Positions 1-8,639 are shown, numbered from the stretch's first letter. The stretch is 64,000 nucleotides of DNA from Nansenia antarctica (GCA_963989245.1 OZ022341.1:54299496-54363495); one strand, 5' to 3'. The notes: generated by a model from the sequence alone, not told the origin. Numbers and translations: made by a program.

Positions 1-263
1 GCATAAAGAGTGTACCCTCTCAGGAAATCGTTTCGATCAATGGCCATAGCACTGTTCTTTAAATGTCTCCCTGTTGATAACACCAGTTGATAGAATTCAC
101 GAGTTACGCAACCATTAGGGAAGTCCGGTTGTAATGGTTTGGTGGGGAACTGGACACCGTCAACATATATTGCCAGATATTCTAGATTATAATTCTTAAA
201 ATTGAATGGGTTCTTGCCATAGTCGCCCGTAAAAGAGTCATTATCAACCATCGCTACCACCAC
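1..263 (-). CDS. Capsid-like C-terminal fragment, copy C0 (cut by window edge)
   Basis: This copy holds residues 1 to about 87 of the 148-codon frame; its C-terminal half lies left of the window. The visible part matches the consensus. Confidence 0.55.
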   Translation of the reverse strand, partial: MVVAMVDNDSFTGDYGKNPFNFKNYNLEYLAIYVDGVQFPTKPLQPDFPNGCVTREFYQLVLSTGRHLKNSAMAIDRNDFLRGYTLY

Positions 264-341
264 AGACTATGTTATTGTTTGACTAAAACCCCTTGCTTGA
301 CTAAATAAAAATGATTGTAATGATACATGAACTCTGATAAT

Positions 342-827
342 TTATTTGACCAACATTTTATTGACTTGCACAATCTTACACAATTGTCTGAACATGTTGA
401 ACACAACTAAACACATTATGAACACACACACACACGGTTGCAACTTTTTCACAAAACGTGTTACCATTGTGTCATTTTTAAACAGATTAGAAGAATATTT
501 AGATATCAACATATCATAGGTGATGCCTCTACACATGTGATTTAAGAAGTAGATACAGTGTTCACCACATGTGACCGATGTGACATCCTGAACTTGTTTG
601 TCTGATAAATGTATCTCATCACATGACATGTTTAAAAAGTCATAAATCGATTTAGTAAATATTGAATGATTTGGAGCATTTCCAAAACTGTCAAAAAAAC
701 ACCCAACTCTCTCCAATATATAAACTGCCAGCCAATGCTCTCCAGGCTGGTCAGAGGGGTGTGTGTTAATTATCATAGCACTAGGTCTTATTTGTAGAGG
801 TTGCTGGGGCAGTTTATCACAAGCCAA
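342..827 (-). CDS. Adenain/Ulp1-like cysteine protease fragment, P1 (AC7 tail); reference description
   Basis: This resembles the cysteine proteases of adenoviruses, Polintons and adintoviruses (adenain, peptidase C5) and the related Ulp1 fold (C48). In those viruses the enzyme cleaves capsid proteins during maturation. Counting the TTG at 825-827 as residue 1, the visible catalytic set is His31 in GEHWLAVY, Asp46 in FFDSFG, Gln80, and Cys87 in TCGEHC, with the Gln-to-Cys spacing of 7 typical of adenain. No canonical start exists for this frame: it is open only back to an in-frame TGA at 840-842. The first in-frame ATG is residue 18 (774-776), which would still include all four catalytic positions. 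Family members are usually around 200 residues, so an N-terminal piece is missing. The C terminus after about residue 131 is set by the AC tract; with n = 7 it ends in a 161-codon frame. This copy alone has Thr58 instead of Pro (654-656). Family call is confident; whether any product is made is unknown. Confidence 0.8.
   Translation of the reverse strand: MACDKLPQQPLQIRPSAMIINTHPSDQPGEHWLAVYILERVGCFFDSFGNAPNHSIFTKSIYDFLNMSCDEIHLSDKQVQDVTSVTCGEHCIYFLNHMCRGITYDMLISKYSSNLFKNDTMVTRFVKKLQPCVCVFIMCLVVFNMFRQLCKIVQVNKMLVK
422..435. repeat. AC microsatellite inside the protease frame, n = 7 here
   Basis: Seven AC units encode alternating Cys and Val near the protease C terminus on the minus strand. 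Across the array n is 6 in 36 copies, 7 in 17, 8 in 7 and 9 in 1 (61086-61103). Because each step is 2 bp, n modulo 3 sets the downstream frame and the stop used. Confidence 0.95.
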
Positions 828-858
828 AACACCTGGCTGTCAGTTCCACAGTATTCAT
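817..858 (-). pseudogene. Short frame starting at an ATG 5 bp after the capsid stop; likely detached protease N terminus
   Basis: On the minus strand an ATG at 856-858 opens 13 codons beginning Met-Asn-Thr-Val-Glu-Leu and ends at TGA 817-819, overlapping the protease frame in a different phase. Its position directly after the capsid-fragment stop is where a protease start would be expected. Its opening residues resemble, from memory, the start of related Polinton-type proteases. The inference is that a small internal deletion removed the next part of the gene and left the remainder out of frame. The same arrangement recurs in every unit inspected. It could also be a chance frame. Confidence 0.4.
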
Positions 859-863
859 GATGC

Positions 864-1310
864 TTAATAGTAATCAACTAAAACCTGTCTGCGATGGGAC
901 ACTTCAATCATACTATCATATACCGCATAAATTATTAGATTGATGGTATTAGGCAGCGGGTTCCTGAAACGTGTCTCCAGGCGTATGTTACCACTCTTGA
1001 TCAATGATAGATGCTGACTATTATCCTCGTCAGGTGTCAGATTAAATGCATAAAGAGTGTACCCTCTCAGGAAATCGTTTCGATCAATGGCCATAGCACT
1101 GTTCTTTAAATGTCTCCCTGTTGATAACACCAGTTGATAGAATTCACGAGTTACGCAACCATTAGGGAAGTCCGGTTGTAATGGTTTGGTGGGGAACTGG
1201 ACACCGTCAACATATATTGCCAGATATTCTAGATTATAATTCTTAAAATTGAATGGGTTCTTGCCATAGTCGCCCGTAAAAGAGTCATTATCAACCATCG
1301 CTACCACCAC
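864..1310 (-). CDS. Capsid-like protein, C-terminal fragment, C1; reference description
   Basis: The 148-codon frame resembles the C-terminal third of the large animal protein family annotated F54H12.2-like, which is linked to Polinton-type capsid (jelly-roll) proteins. Family assignment is by recall of characteristic features seen here: Val-Asp-Asn-Asp near the start, NPFNF (residues 18-22), YVDG (33-36), GYTLYAF (83-89) followed by LTPD (91-94), a GNIRLE strand (107-112), and an ending of YAVYDSMIEV then VLVDYY. Family members are several hundred residues long, so most of the protein is absent. The 148-codon count uses a GTG at 1308-1310; a TAG two codons further upstream closes the frame. 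The first ATG is residue 5 (1296-1298), the likeliest eukaryotic start if it is translated. The stop TAA is at 864-866, and the protease frame begins 36 bp beyond it. Strong sequence conservation among copies is seen; function as a stand-alone product is unproven. Confidence 0.7.
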   Translation of the reverse strand: MVVAMVDNDSFTGDYGKNPFNFKNYNLEYLAIYVDGVQFPTKPLQPDFPNGCVTREFYQLVLSTGRHLKNSAMAIDRNDFLRGYTLYAFNLTPDEDNSQHLSLIKSGNIRLETRFRNPLPNTINLIIYAVYDSMIEVSHRRQVLVDYY

Positions 1311-1325
1311 AGACTATGTTATTGT

Positions 1326-1352
1326 TTGACTAAAACCCCTTGCTTGACTAAA
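1326..1352. repeat. Short direct repeat TTGACTAAA x2 in spacer
   Basis: TTGACTAAA occurs at 1326-1334 and again at 1344-1352, 18 bp apart. It recurs in the unit spacers; in some units the second copy reads TTGACTGAA. It could be a trace of the joining event or chance in AT-rich DNA. Confidence 0.5.
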
Positions 1353-1387
1353 TAAAAATGATTGTAATGATACATGAACTCTGATAA

Positions 1388-1409
1388 TTTATTTGACCAA
1401 CATTTTATT
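1388..1409 (-). terminator. Candidate polyadenylation signals after the protease frame
   Basis: Minus-strand AATAAA hexamers occur at 1388-1393 and 1404-1409, just past the AC6-form protease stop at 1423. In AC7 units the first hexamer overlaps the stop codon. Position fits a eukaryotic or viral 3' end, but AT-rich sequence makes chance matches likely. Confidence 0.4.
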
Positions 1410-1422
1410 GACTTGCACAATC

Positions 1423-1872
1423 TTACACAATTGTCTGAACATGTTGAACACAACTAAACACATTATGAACACACACACACGGTTGCAACTTTTTCACAAA
1501 ACGTGTTACCATTGTGTCATTTTTAAACAGATTAGAAGAATATTTAGATATCAACATATCATAGGTGATGCCTCTACACATGTGATTTAAGAAGTAGATA
1601 CAGTGTTCACCACATGTGACCGATGTGACATCCTGAACTTGTTTGTCTGATAAATGTATCTCATCACATGACATGTTTAAAAAGTCATAAATCGATTTAG
1701 GAAATATTGAATGATTTGGAGCATTTCCAAAACTGTCAAAAAAACACCCAACTCTCTCCAATTTATAAACTGCCAGCCAATGCTCTCCAGGCTGGTCAGA
1801 GGGGTGTGTGTTAATTATCATAGCACTAGGTCTTATTTGTAGAGGTTGCTGGGGCAGTTTATCACAAGCCAA
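1423..1872 (-). CDS. Protease fragment P2 (AC6 tail, Ile37Lys)
   Basis: The 149-codon form. Residue 37 is Lys instead of Ile (1762-1764), a change shared only with P10. Confidence 0.6.
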   Translation of the reverse strand: MACDKLPQQPLQIRPSAMIINTHPSDQPGEHWLAVYKLERVGCFFDSFGNAPNHSIFPKSIYDFLNMSCDEIHLSDKQVQDVTSVTCGEHCIYFLNHMCRGITYDMLISKYSSNLFKNDTMVTRFVKKLQPCVCVHNVFSCVQHVQTIV

Positions 1873-1908
1873 AACACCTGGCTGTCAGTTCCACAGTATT
1901 CATGATGC

Positions 1909-2355
1909 TTAATAGTAATCAACTAAAACCTGTCTGCGATGGGACACTTCAATCATACTATCATATACCGCATAAATTATTAGATTGATGGTATTAGGCA
2001 GCGGGTTCCTGAAACGTGTCTCCAGGCGTATGTTACCACTCTTGATCAATGATAGATGCTGACTATTATCCTCGTCAGGTGTCAGATTAAATGCATAAAG
2101 AGTGTACCCTCTCAGGAAATCGTTTCGATCAATGGCCATAGCACTGTTCTTTAAATGTCTCCCTGTTGATAACACCAGTTGATAGAATTCACGAGTTACG
2201 CAACCATTAGGGAAGTCCGGTTGTAATGGTTTGGTGGGGAACTGGACACCGTCAACATATATTGCCAGATATTCTAGATTATAATTCTTAAAATTGAATG
2301 GGTTCTTGCCATAGTCGCCCGTAAAAGAGTCATTATCAACCATCGCTACCACCAC
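1909..2355 (-). CDS. Capsid-like fragment C2
   Basis: Consensus protein. Confidence 0.6.
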   Translation of the reverse strand: MVVAMVDNDSFTGDYGKNPFNFKNYNLEYLAIYVDGVQFPTKPLQPDFPNGCVTREFYQLVLSTGRHLKNSAMAIDRNDFLRGYTLYAFNLTPDEDNSQHLSLIKSGNIRLETRFRNPLPNTINLIIYAVYDSMIEVSHRRQVLVDYY

Positions 2356-2433
2356 AGACTATGTTATTGTTTGACTAAAACCCCTTGCTTGACTAAATAA
2401 AAATGATTGTAATGATACATGAACTCTGATAAT

Positions 2434-2919
2434 TTATTTGACCAACATTTTATTGACTTGCACAATCTTACACAATTGTCTGAACATGTTGAACACAACT
2501 AAACACATTATGAACACACACACACACGGTTGCAACTTTTTCACAAAACGTGTTACCATTGTGTCATTTTTAAACAGATTAGAAGAATATTTAGATATCA
2601 ACATATCATAGGTGATGCCTCTACACATGTGATTTAAGAAGTAGATACAGTGTTCACCACATGTGACCGATGTGACATCCTGAACTTGTTTGTCTGATAA
2701 ATGTATCTCATCACATGACATGTTTAAAAAGTCATAAATCGATTTAGGAAATATTGAATGATTTGGAGCATTTCCAAAACTGTCAAAAAAACACCCAACT
2801 CTCTCCAATATATAAACTGCCAGCCAATGCTCTCCAGGCTGGTCAGAGGGGTGTGTGTTAATTATCATAGCACTAGGTCTTATTTGTAGAGGTTGCTGGG
2901 GCAGTTTATCACAAGCCAA
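2434..2919 (-). CDS. Protease fragment P3 (AC7 tail)
   Basis: Consensus 161-codon form. Confidence 0.6.
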   Translation of the reverse strand: MACDKLPQQPLQIRPSAMIINTHPSDQPGEHWLAVYILERVGCFFDSFGNAPNHSIFPKSIYDFLNMSCDEIHLSDKQVQDVTSVTCGEHCIYFLNHMCRGITYDMLISKYSSNLFKNDTMVTRFVKKLQPCVCVFIMCLVVFNMFRQLCKIVQVNKMLVK

Positions 2920-2955
2920 AACACCTGGCTGTCAGTTCCACAGTATTCATGATGC

Positions 2956-3402
2956 TTAATAGTAATCAACTAAAACCTGTCTGCGATGGGACACTTCAAT
3001 CATACTATCATATACCGCATAAATTATTAGATTGATGGTATTAGGCAGCGGGTTCCTGAAACGTGTCTCCAGGCGTATGTTACCACTCTTGATCAATGAT
3101 AGATGCTGACTATTATCCTCGTCAGGTGTCAGATTAAATGCATAAAGAGTGTACCCTCTCAGGAAATCGTTTCGATCAATGGCCATAGCACTGTTCTTTA
3201 AATGTCTCCCTGTTGATAACACCAGTTGATAGAATTCACGAGTTACGCAACCATTAGGGAAGTCCGGTTGTAATGGTTTGGTGGGGAACTGGACACCGTC
3301 AACATATATTGCCAGATATTCTAGATTATAATTCTTAAAATTGAATGGGTTCTTGCCATAGTCGCCCGTAAAAGAGTCATTATCAACCATCGCTACCACC
3401 AC
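2956..3402 (-). CDS. Capsid-like fragment C3
   Basis: Consensus protein; the adjoining spacer ends TGATCAT instead of TGATAAT (near 3476), shared only with the spacer beside C5. Confidence 0.6.
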   Translation of the reverse strand: MVVAMVDNDSFTGDYGKNPFNFKNYNLEYLAIYVDGVQFPTKPLQPDFPNGCVTREFYQLVLSTGRHLKNSAMAIDRNDFLRGYTLYAFNLTPDEDNSQHLSLIKSGNIRLETRFRNPLPNTINLIIYAVYDSMIEVSHRRQVLVDYY

Positions 3403-3480
3403 AGACTATGTTATTGTTTGACTAAAACCCCTTGCTTGACTAAATAAAAATGATTGTAATGATACATGAACTCTGATCAT

Positions 3481-3966
3481 TTATTTGACCAACATTTTAT
3501 TGACTTGCACAATCTTACACAATTGTCTGAACATGTTGAACACAACTAAACACATTATGAACACACACACACACGGTTGCAACTTTTTCACAAAACGTGT
3601 TACCATTGTGTCATTTTTAAACAGATTAGAAGAATATTTAGATATCAACATATCATAGGTGATGCCTCTACACATGTGATTTAAGAAGTAGATACAGTGT
3701 TCACCACATGTGACCGATGTGACATCCTGAACTTGTTTGTCTGATAAATGTATCTCATCACATGACATGTTTAAAAAGTCATAAATCGATTTAGGAAATA
3801 TTGAATGATTTGGAGCATTTCCAAAACTGTCAAAAAAACACCCAACTCTCTCCAATATATAAACTGCCAGCCAATGCTCTCCAGGCTGGTCAGAGGGGTG
3901 TGTGTTAATTATCATAGCACTAGGTCTTATTTGTAGAGGTTGCTGGGGCAGTTTATCACAAGCCAA
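3481..3966 (-). CDS. Protease fragment P4 (AC7 tail)
   Basis: Consensus 161-codon form; first unit of a two-unit block repeated at P6-P7. Confidence 0.6.
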   Translation of the reverse strand: MACDKLPQQPLQIRPSAMIINTHPSDQPGEHWLAVYILERVGCFFDSFGNAPNHSIFPKSIYDFLNMSCDEIHLSDKQVQDVTSVTCGEHCIYFLNHMCRGITYDMLISKYSSNLFKNDTMVTRFVKKLQPCVCVFIMCLVVFNMFRQLCKIVQVNKMLVK

Positions 3967-4002
3967 AACACCTGGCTGTCAGTTCCACAGTATTCATGAT
4001 GC

Positions 4003-4449
4003 TTAATAGTAATCAACTAAAACCTGTCTGCGATGGGACACTTCAATCATACTATCATATACCGCATAAATTATTAGATTGATGGTATTAGGCAGCGGGT
4101 TCCTGAAACGTGTCTCCAGGCGTATGTTACCACTCTTGATCAATGATAGATGCTGACTATTATCCTCGTCAGGTGTCAGATTAAATGCATAAAGAGTGTA
4201 CCCTCTCAGGAAATCGTTTCGATCAATGGCCATAGCACTGTTCTTTAAATGTCTCCCTGTTGATAACACCAGTTGATAGAATTCACGAGTTACGCAACCA
4301 TTAGGGAAGTCCGGTTGTAATGGTTTGGTGGGGAACTGGACACCGTCAACATATATTGCCAGATATTCTAGATTATAATTCTTAAAATTGAATGGGTTCT
4401 TGCCATAGTCGCCCGTAAAAGAGTCATTATCAACCATCGCTACCACCAC
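4003..4449 (-). CDS. Capsid-like fragment C4
   Basis: Consensus protein. Confidence 0.6.
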   Translation of the reverse strand: MVVAMVDNDSFTGDYGKNPFNFKNYNLEYLAIYVDGVQFPTKPLQPDFPNGCVTREFYQLVLSTGRHLKNSAMAIDRNDFLRGYTLYAFNLTPDEDNSQHLSLIKSGNIRLETRFRNPLPNTINLIIYAVYDSMIEVSHRRQVLVDYY

Positions 4450-4601
4450 AGACTATGTTATTGTTTGACTAAAACCCCTTGCTTGACTAAATAAAAATGA
4501 TTGTAATGATACATGAACTCTGATAATTTATTTGACCAACATTTTATTGACTTGCACAATCTTACACAATTGTCTGAACATGTTGAACACAACTAAACAC
4601 A

Positions 4602-5015
4602 TTATGAACACACACACACACACGGTTGCAACTTTTTCACAAAACGTGTTACCATTGTGTCATTTTTAAACAGATTAGAAGAATATTTAGATATCAACAT
4701 ATCATAGGTGATGCCTCTACACATGTGATTTAAGAAGTAGATACAGTGTTCACCACATGTGACCGATGTGACATCCTGAACTTGTTTGTCTGATAAATGT
4801 ATCTCATCACATGACATGTTTAAAAAGTCATAAATCGATTTAGGAAATATTGAATGATTTGGAGCATTTCCAAAACTGTCAAAAAAACACCCAACTCTCT
4901 CCAATATATAAACTGCCAGCCAATGCTCTCCAGGCTGGTCAGAGGGGTGTGTGTTAATTATCATAGCACTAGGTCTTATTTGTAGAGGTTGCTGGGGCAG
5001 TTTATCACAAGCCAA
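4602..5015 (-). CDS. Protease fragment P5 (AC8 tail)
   Basis: The 137-codon form: eight AC units shift the frame so that it ends in Cys-Ser soon after the tract. Confidence 0.6.
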   Translation of the reverse strand: MACDKLPQQPLQIRPSAMIINTHPSDQPGEHWLAVYILERVGCFFDSFGNAPNHSIFPKSIYDFLNMSCDEIHLSDKQVQDVTSVTCGEHCIYFLNHMCRGITYDMLISKYSSNLFKNDTMVTRFVKKLQPCVCVCS

Positions 5016-5051
5016 AACACCTGGCTGTCAGTTCCACAGTATTCATGATGC

Positions 5052-5498
5052 TTAATAGTAATCAACTAAAACCTGTCTGCGATGGGACACTTCAATCATA
5101 CTATCATATACCGCATAAATTATTAGATTGATGGTATTAGGCAGCGGGTTCCTGAAACGTGTCTCCAGGCGTATGTTACCACTCTTGATCAATGATAGAT
5201 GCTGACTATTATCCTCGTCAGGTGTCAGATTAAATGCATAAAGAGTGTACCCTCTCAGGAAATCGTTTCGATCAATGGCCATAGCACTGTTCTTTAAATG
5301 TCTCCCTGTTGATAACACCAGTTGATAGAATTCACGAGTTACGCAACCATTAGGGAAGTCCGGTTGTAATGGTTTGGTGGGGAACTGGACACCGTCAACA
5401 TATATTGCCAGATATTCTAGATTATAATTCTTAAAATTGAATGGGTTCTTGCCATAGTCGCCCGTAAAAGAGTCATTATCAACCATCGCTACCACCAC
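5052..5498 (-). CDS. Capsid-like fragment C5
   Basis: Consensus protein; spacer variant TGATCAT at about 5572. Confidence 0.6.
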   Translation of the reverse strand: MVVAMVDNDSFTGDYGKNPFNFKNYNLEYLAIYVDGVQFPTKPLQPDFPNGCVTREFYQLVLSTGRHLKNSAMAIDRNDFLRGYTLYAFNLTPDEDNSQHLSLIKSGNIRLETRFRNPLPNTINLIIYAVYDSMIEVSHRRQVLVDYY

Positions 5499-5576
5499 AG
5501 ACTATGTTATTGTTTGACTAAAACCCCTTGCTTGACTAAATAAAAATGATTGTAATGATACATGAACTCTGATCAT

Positions 5577-6062
5577 TTATTTGACCAACATTTTATTGAC
5601 TTGCACAATCTTACACAATTGTCTGAACATGTTGAACACAACTAAACACATTATGAACACACACACACACGGTTGCAACTTTTTCACAAAACGTGTTACC
5701 ATTGTGTCATTTTTAAACAGATTAGAAGAATATTTAGATATCAACATATCATAGGTGATGCCTCTACACATGTGATTTAAGAAGTAGATACAGTGTTCAC
5801 CACATGTGACCGATGTGACATCCTGAACTTGTTTGTCTGATAAATGTATCTCATCACATGACATGTTTAAAAAGTCATAAATCGATTTAGGAAATATTGA
5901 ATGATTTGGAGCATTTCCAAAACTGTCAAAAAAACACCCAACTCTCTCCAATATATAAACTGCCAGCCAATGCTCTCCAGGCTGGTCAGAGGGGTGTGTG
6001 TTAATTATCATAGCACTAGGTCTTATTTGTAGAGGTTGCTGGGGCAGTTTATCACAAGCCAA
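5577..6062 (-). CDS. Protease fragment P6 (AC7 tail)
   Basis: Consensus 161-codon form. Confidence 0.6.
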   Translation of the reverse strand: MACDKLPQQPLQIRPSAMIINTHPSDQPGEHWLAVYILERVGCFFDSFGNAPNHSIFPKSIYDFLNMSCDEIHLSDKQVQDVTSVTCGEHCIYFLNHMCRGITYDMLISKYSSNLFKNDTMVTRFVKKLQPCVCVFIMCLVVFNMFRQLCKIVQVNKMLVK

Positions 6063-6098
6063 AACACCTGGCTGTCAGTTCCACAGTATTCATGATGC

Positions 6099-6545
6099 TT
6101 AATAGTAATCAACTAAAACCTGTCTGCGATGGGACACTTCAATCATACTATCATATACCGCATAAATTATTAGATTGATGGTATTAGGCAGCGGGTTCCT
6201 GAAACGTGTCTCCAGGCGTATGTTACCACTCTTGATCAATGATAGATGCTGACTATTATCCTCGTCAGGTGTCAGATTAAATGCATAAAGAGTGTACCCT
6301 CTCAGGAAATCGTTTCGATCAATGGCCATAGCACTGTTCTTTAAATGTCTCCCTGTTGATAACACCAGTTGATAGAATTCACGAGTTACGCAACCATTAG
6401 GGAAGTCCGGTTGTAATGGTTTGGTGGGGAACTGGACACCGTCAACATATATTGCCAGATATTCTAGATTATAATTCTTAAAATTGAATGGGTTCTTGCC
6501 ATAGTCGCCCGTAAAAGAGTCATTATCAACCATCGCTACCACCAC
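6099..6545 (-). CDS. Capsid-like fragment C6
   Basis: Consensus protein. Confidence 0.6.
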   Translation of the reverse strand: MVVAMVDNDSFTGDYGKNPFNFKNYNLEYLAIYVDGVQFPTKPLQPDFPNGCVTREFYQLVLSTGRHLKNSAMAIDRNDFLRGYTLYAFNLTPDEDNSQHLSLIKSGNIRLETRFRNPLPNTINLIIYAVYDSMIEVSHRRQVLVDYY

Positions 6546-6697
6546 AGACTATGTTATTGTTTGACTAAAACCCCTTGCTTGACTAAATAAAAATGATTGT
6601 AATGATACATGAACTCTGATAATTTATTTGACCAACATTTTATTGACTTGCACAATCTTACACAATTGTCTGAACATGTTGAACACAACTAAACACA

Positions 6698-7111
6698 TTA
6701 TGAACACACACACACACACGGTTGCAACTTTTTCACAAAACGTGTTACCATTGTGTCATTTTTAAACAGATTAGAAGAATATTTAGATATCAACATATCA
6801 TAGGTGATGCCTCTACACATGTGATTTAAGAAGTAGATACAGTGTTCACCACATGTGACCGATGTGACATCCTGAACTTGTTTGTCTGATAAATGTATCT
6901 CATCACATGACATGTTTAAAAAGTCATAAATCGATTTAGGAAATATTGAATGATTTGGAGCATTTCCAAAACTGTCAAAAAAACACCCAACTCTCTCCAA
7001 TATATAAACTGCCAGCCAATGCTCTCCAGGCTGGTCAGAGGGGTGTGTGTTAATTATCATAGCACTAGGTCTTATTTGTAGAGGTTGCTGGGGCAGTTTA
7101 TCACAAGCCAA
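6698..7111 (-). CDS. Protease fragment P7 (AC8 tail)
   Basis: The 137-codon form. Confidence 0.6.
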   Translation of the reverse strand: MACDKLPQQPLQIRPSAMIINTHPSDQPGEHWLAVYILERVGCFFDSFGNAPNHSIFPKSIYDFLNMSCDEIHLSDKQVQDVTSVTCGEHCIYFLNHMCRGITYDMLISKYSSNLFKNDTMVTRFVKKLQPCVCVCS

Positions 7112-7147
7112 AACACCTGGCTGTCAGTTCCACAGTATTCATGATGC

Positions 7148-7594
7148 TTAATAGTAATCAACTAAAACCTGTCTGCGATGGGACACTTCAATCATACTAT
7201 CATATACCGCATAAATTATTAGATTGATGGTATTAGGCAGCGGGTTCCTGAAACGTGTCTCCAGGCGTATGTTACCACTCTTGATCAATGATAGATGCTG
7301 ACTATTATCCTCGTCAGGTGTCAGATTAAATGCATAAAGAGTGTACCCTCTCAGGAAATCGTTTCGATCAATGGCCATAGCACTGTTCTTTAAATGTCTC
7401 CCTGTTGATAACACCAGTTGATAGAATTCACGAGTTACGCAACCATTAGGGAAGTCCGGTTGTAATGGTTTGGTGGGGAACTGGACACCGTCAACATATA
7501 TTGCCAGATATTCTAGATTATAATTCTTAAAATTGAATGGGTTCTTGCCATAGTCGCCCGTAAAAGAGTCATTATCAACCATCGCTACCACCAC
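7148..7594 (-). CDS. Capsid-like fragment C7
   Basis: Consensus protein. Confidence 0.6.
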   Translation of the reverse strand: MVVAMVDNDSFTGDYGKNPFNFKNYNLEYLAIYVDGVQFPTKPLQPDFPNGCVTREFYQLVLSTGRHLKNSAMAIDRNDFLRGYTLYAFNLTPDEDNSQHLSLIKSGNIRLETRFRNPLPNTINLIIYAVYDSMIEVSHRRQVLVDYY

Positions 7595-7706
7595 AGACTA
7601 TGTTATTGTTTGACTAAAACCCCTTGCTTGACTAAATAAAAATGATTGTAATGATACATGAACTCTGATAATTTATTTGACCAACATTTTATTGACTTGC
7701 ACAATC

Positions 7707-8156
7707 TTACACAATTGTCTGAACATGTTGAACACAACTAAACACATTATGAACACACACACACGGTTGCAACTTTTTCACAAAACGTGTTACCATTGTG
7801 TCATTTTTAAACAGATTAGAAGAATATTTAGATATCAACATATCATAGGTGATGCCTCTACACATGTGATTTAAGAAGTAGATACAGTGTTCACCACATG
7901 TGACCGATGTGACATCCTGAACTTGTTTGTCTGATAAATGTATCTCATCACATGACATGTTTAAAAAGTCATAAATCGATTTAGGAAATATTGAATGATT
8001 TGGAGCATTTCCAAAACTGTCAAAAAAACACCCAACTCTCTCCAATATATAAACTGCCAGCCAATGCTCTCCAGGCTGGTCAGAGGGGTGTGTGTTAATT
8101 ATCATAGCACTAGGTCTTATTTGTAGAGGTTGCTGGGGCAGTTTATCACAAGCCAA
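7707..8156 (-). CDS. Protease fragment P8 (AC6 tail)
   Basis: Consensus for the commonest form, 149 codons, ending in a short tail with His-Asn-Val-Phe after the Cys-Val tract. Confidence 0.6.
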   Translation of the reverse strand: MACDKLPQQPLQIRPSAMIINTHPSDQPGEHWLAVYILERVGCFFDSFGNAPNHSIFPKSIYDFLNMSCDEIHLSDKQVQDVTSVTCGEHCIYFLNHMCRGITYDMLISKYSSNLFKNDTMVTRFVKKLQPCVCVHNVFSCVQHVQTIV

Positions 8157-8192
8157 AACACCTGGCTGTCAGTTCCACAGTATTCATGATGC

Positions 8193-8639
8193 TTAATAGT
8201 AATCAACTAAAACCTGTCTGCGATGGGACACTTCAATCATACTATCATATACCGCATAAATTATTAGATTGATGGTATTAGGCAGCGGGTTCCTGAAACG
8301 TGTCTCCAGGCGTATGTTACCACTCTTGATCAATGATAGATGCTGACTATTATCCTCGTCAGGTGTCAGATTAAATGCATAAAGAGTGTACCCTCTCAGG
8401 AAATCGTTTCGATCAATGGCCATAGCACTGTTCTTTAAATGTCTCCCTGTTGATAACACCAGTTGATAGAATACACGAGTTACGCAACCATTAGGGAAGT
8501 CCGGTTGTAATGGTTTGGTGGGGAACTGGACACCGTCAACATATATTGCCAGATATTCTAGATTATAATTCTTAAAATTGAATGGGTTCTTGCCATAGTC
8601 GCCCGTAAAAGAGTCATTATCAACCATCGCTACCACCAC
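8193..8639 (-). CDS. Capsid-like fragment C8 (Glu56Val)
   Basis: Private substitution at 8472-8474 changes Glu56 to Val. The same codon is a stop in C58. Confidence 0.6.
   Translation of the reverse strand: MVVAMVDNDSFTGDYGKNPFNFKNYNLEYLAIYVDGVQFPTKPLQPDFPNGCVTRVFYQLVLSTGRHLKNSAMAIDRNDFLRGYTLYAFNLTPDEDNSQHLSLIKSGNIRLETRFRNPLPNTINLIIYAVYDSMIEVSHRRQVLVDYY

Larger units (their letters stand above)
1..1047 (-). repeat. Representative repeat unit (AC7 form)
   Basis: This is one full period starting at the arbitrary window edge. Read on the minus strand from the spacer, the order is capsid fragment, 36-bp gap, protease fragment with the AC microsatellite near its 3' end, then the spacer of the next unit. 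It contains no transposase, integrase, polymerase or packaging ATPase frame, and no terminal inverted repeat is apparent. It is therefore a fragment of a larger element and not a self-mobile unit. Confidence 0.9.
1311..1422. other. Inter-unit spacer (non-coding)
   Basis: About 112 bp of AT-rich sequence separates the 5' end of each capsid fragment from the protease end of the next unit (length depends on which protease stop is used). It carries two minus-strand AATAAA motifs, a plus-strand AATAAA (1351-1356) and a pair of 9-bp direct repeats. I see no convincing TATA box or promoter. The junction created when the fragment was first tandemly joined probably lies here. Confidence 0.7.
3481..7672. 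repeat. Two-unit higher-order repeat, 2,096 bp x2
   Basis: P4-P5 and P6-P7 have the same AC7, AC8 order. The spacer variant TGATCAT at about 3476 recurs at about 5572, exactly 2,096 bp away. Confidence 0.7.

Noticed and set aside
728..750. Hairpin CCAGCC with an 11-base loop and GGCTGG
   Set aside because: It lies within the codons around the catalytic His31 segment and is only a 6-bp stem; explained by coding sequence.
600..827. SUMO-specific host protease
   Set aside because: The fold family overlaps, but the short length, the adenain-type Gln-to-Cys spacing and the adjacent capsid-like frame fit a viral-type protease better.
1393..1590. Plus-strand frame of 65 codons recurring in AC6 (and, slightly longer, AC9) units
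   Set aside because: It lies antisense to the protease 3' end, starts at a TTG, resembles nothing I know, and disappears whenever the AC tract is 7 or 8. It is a shadow of the protease frame.
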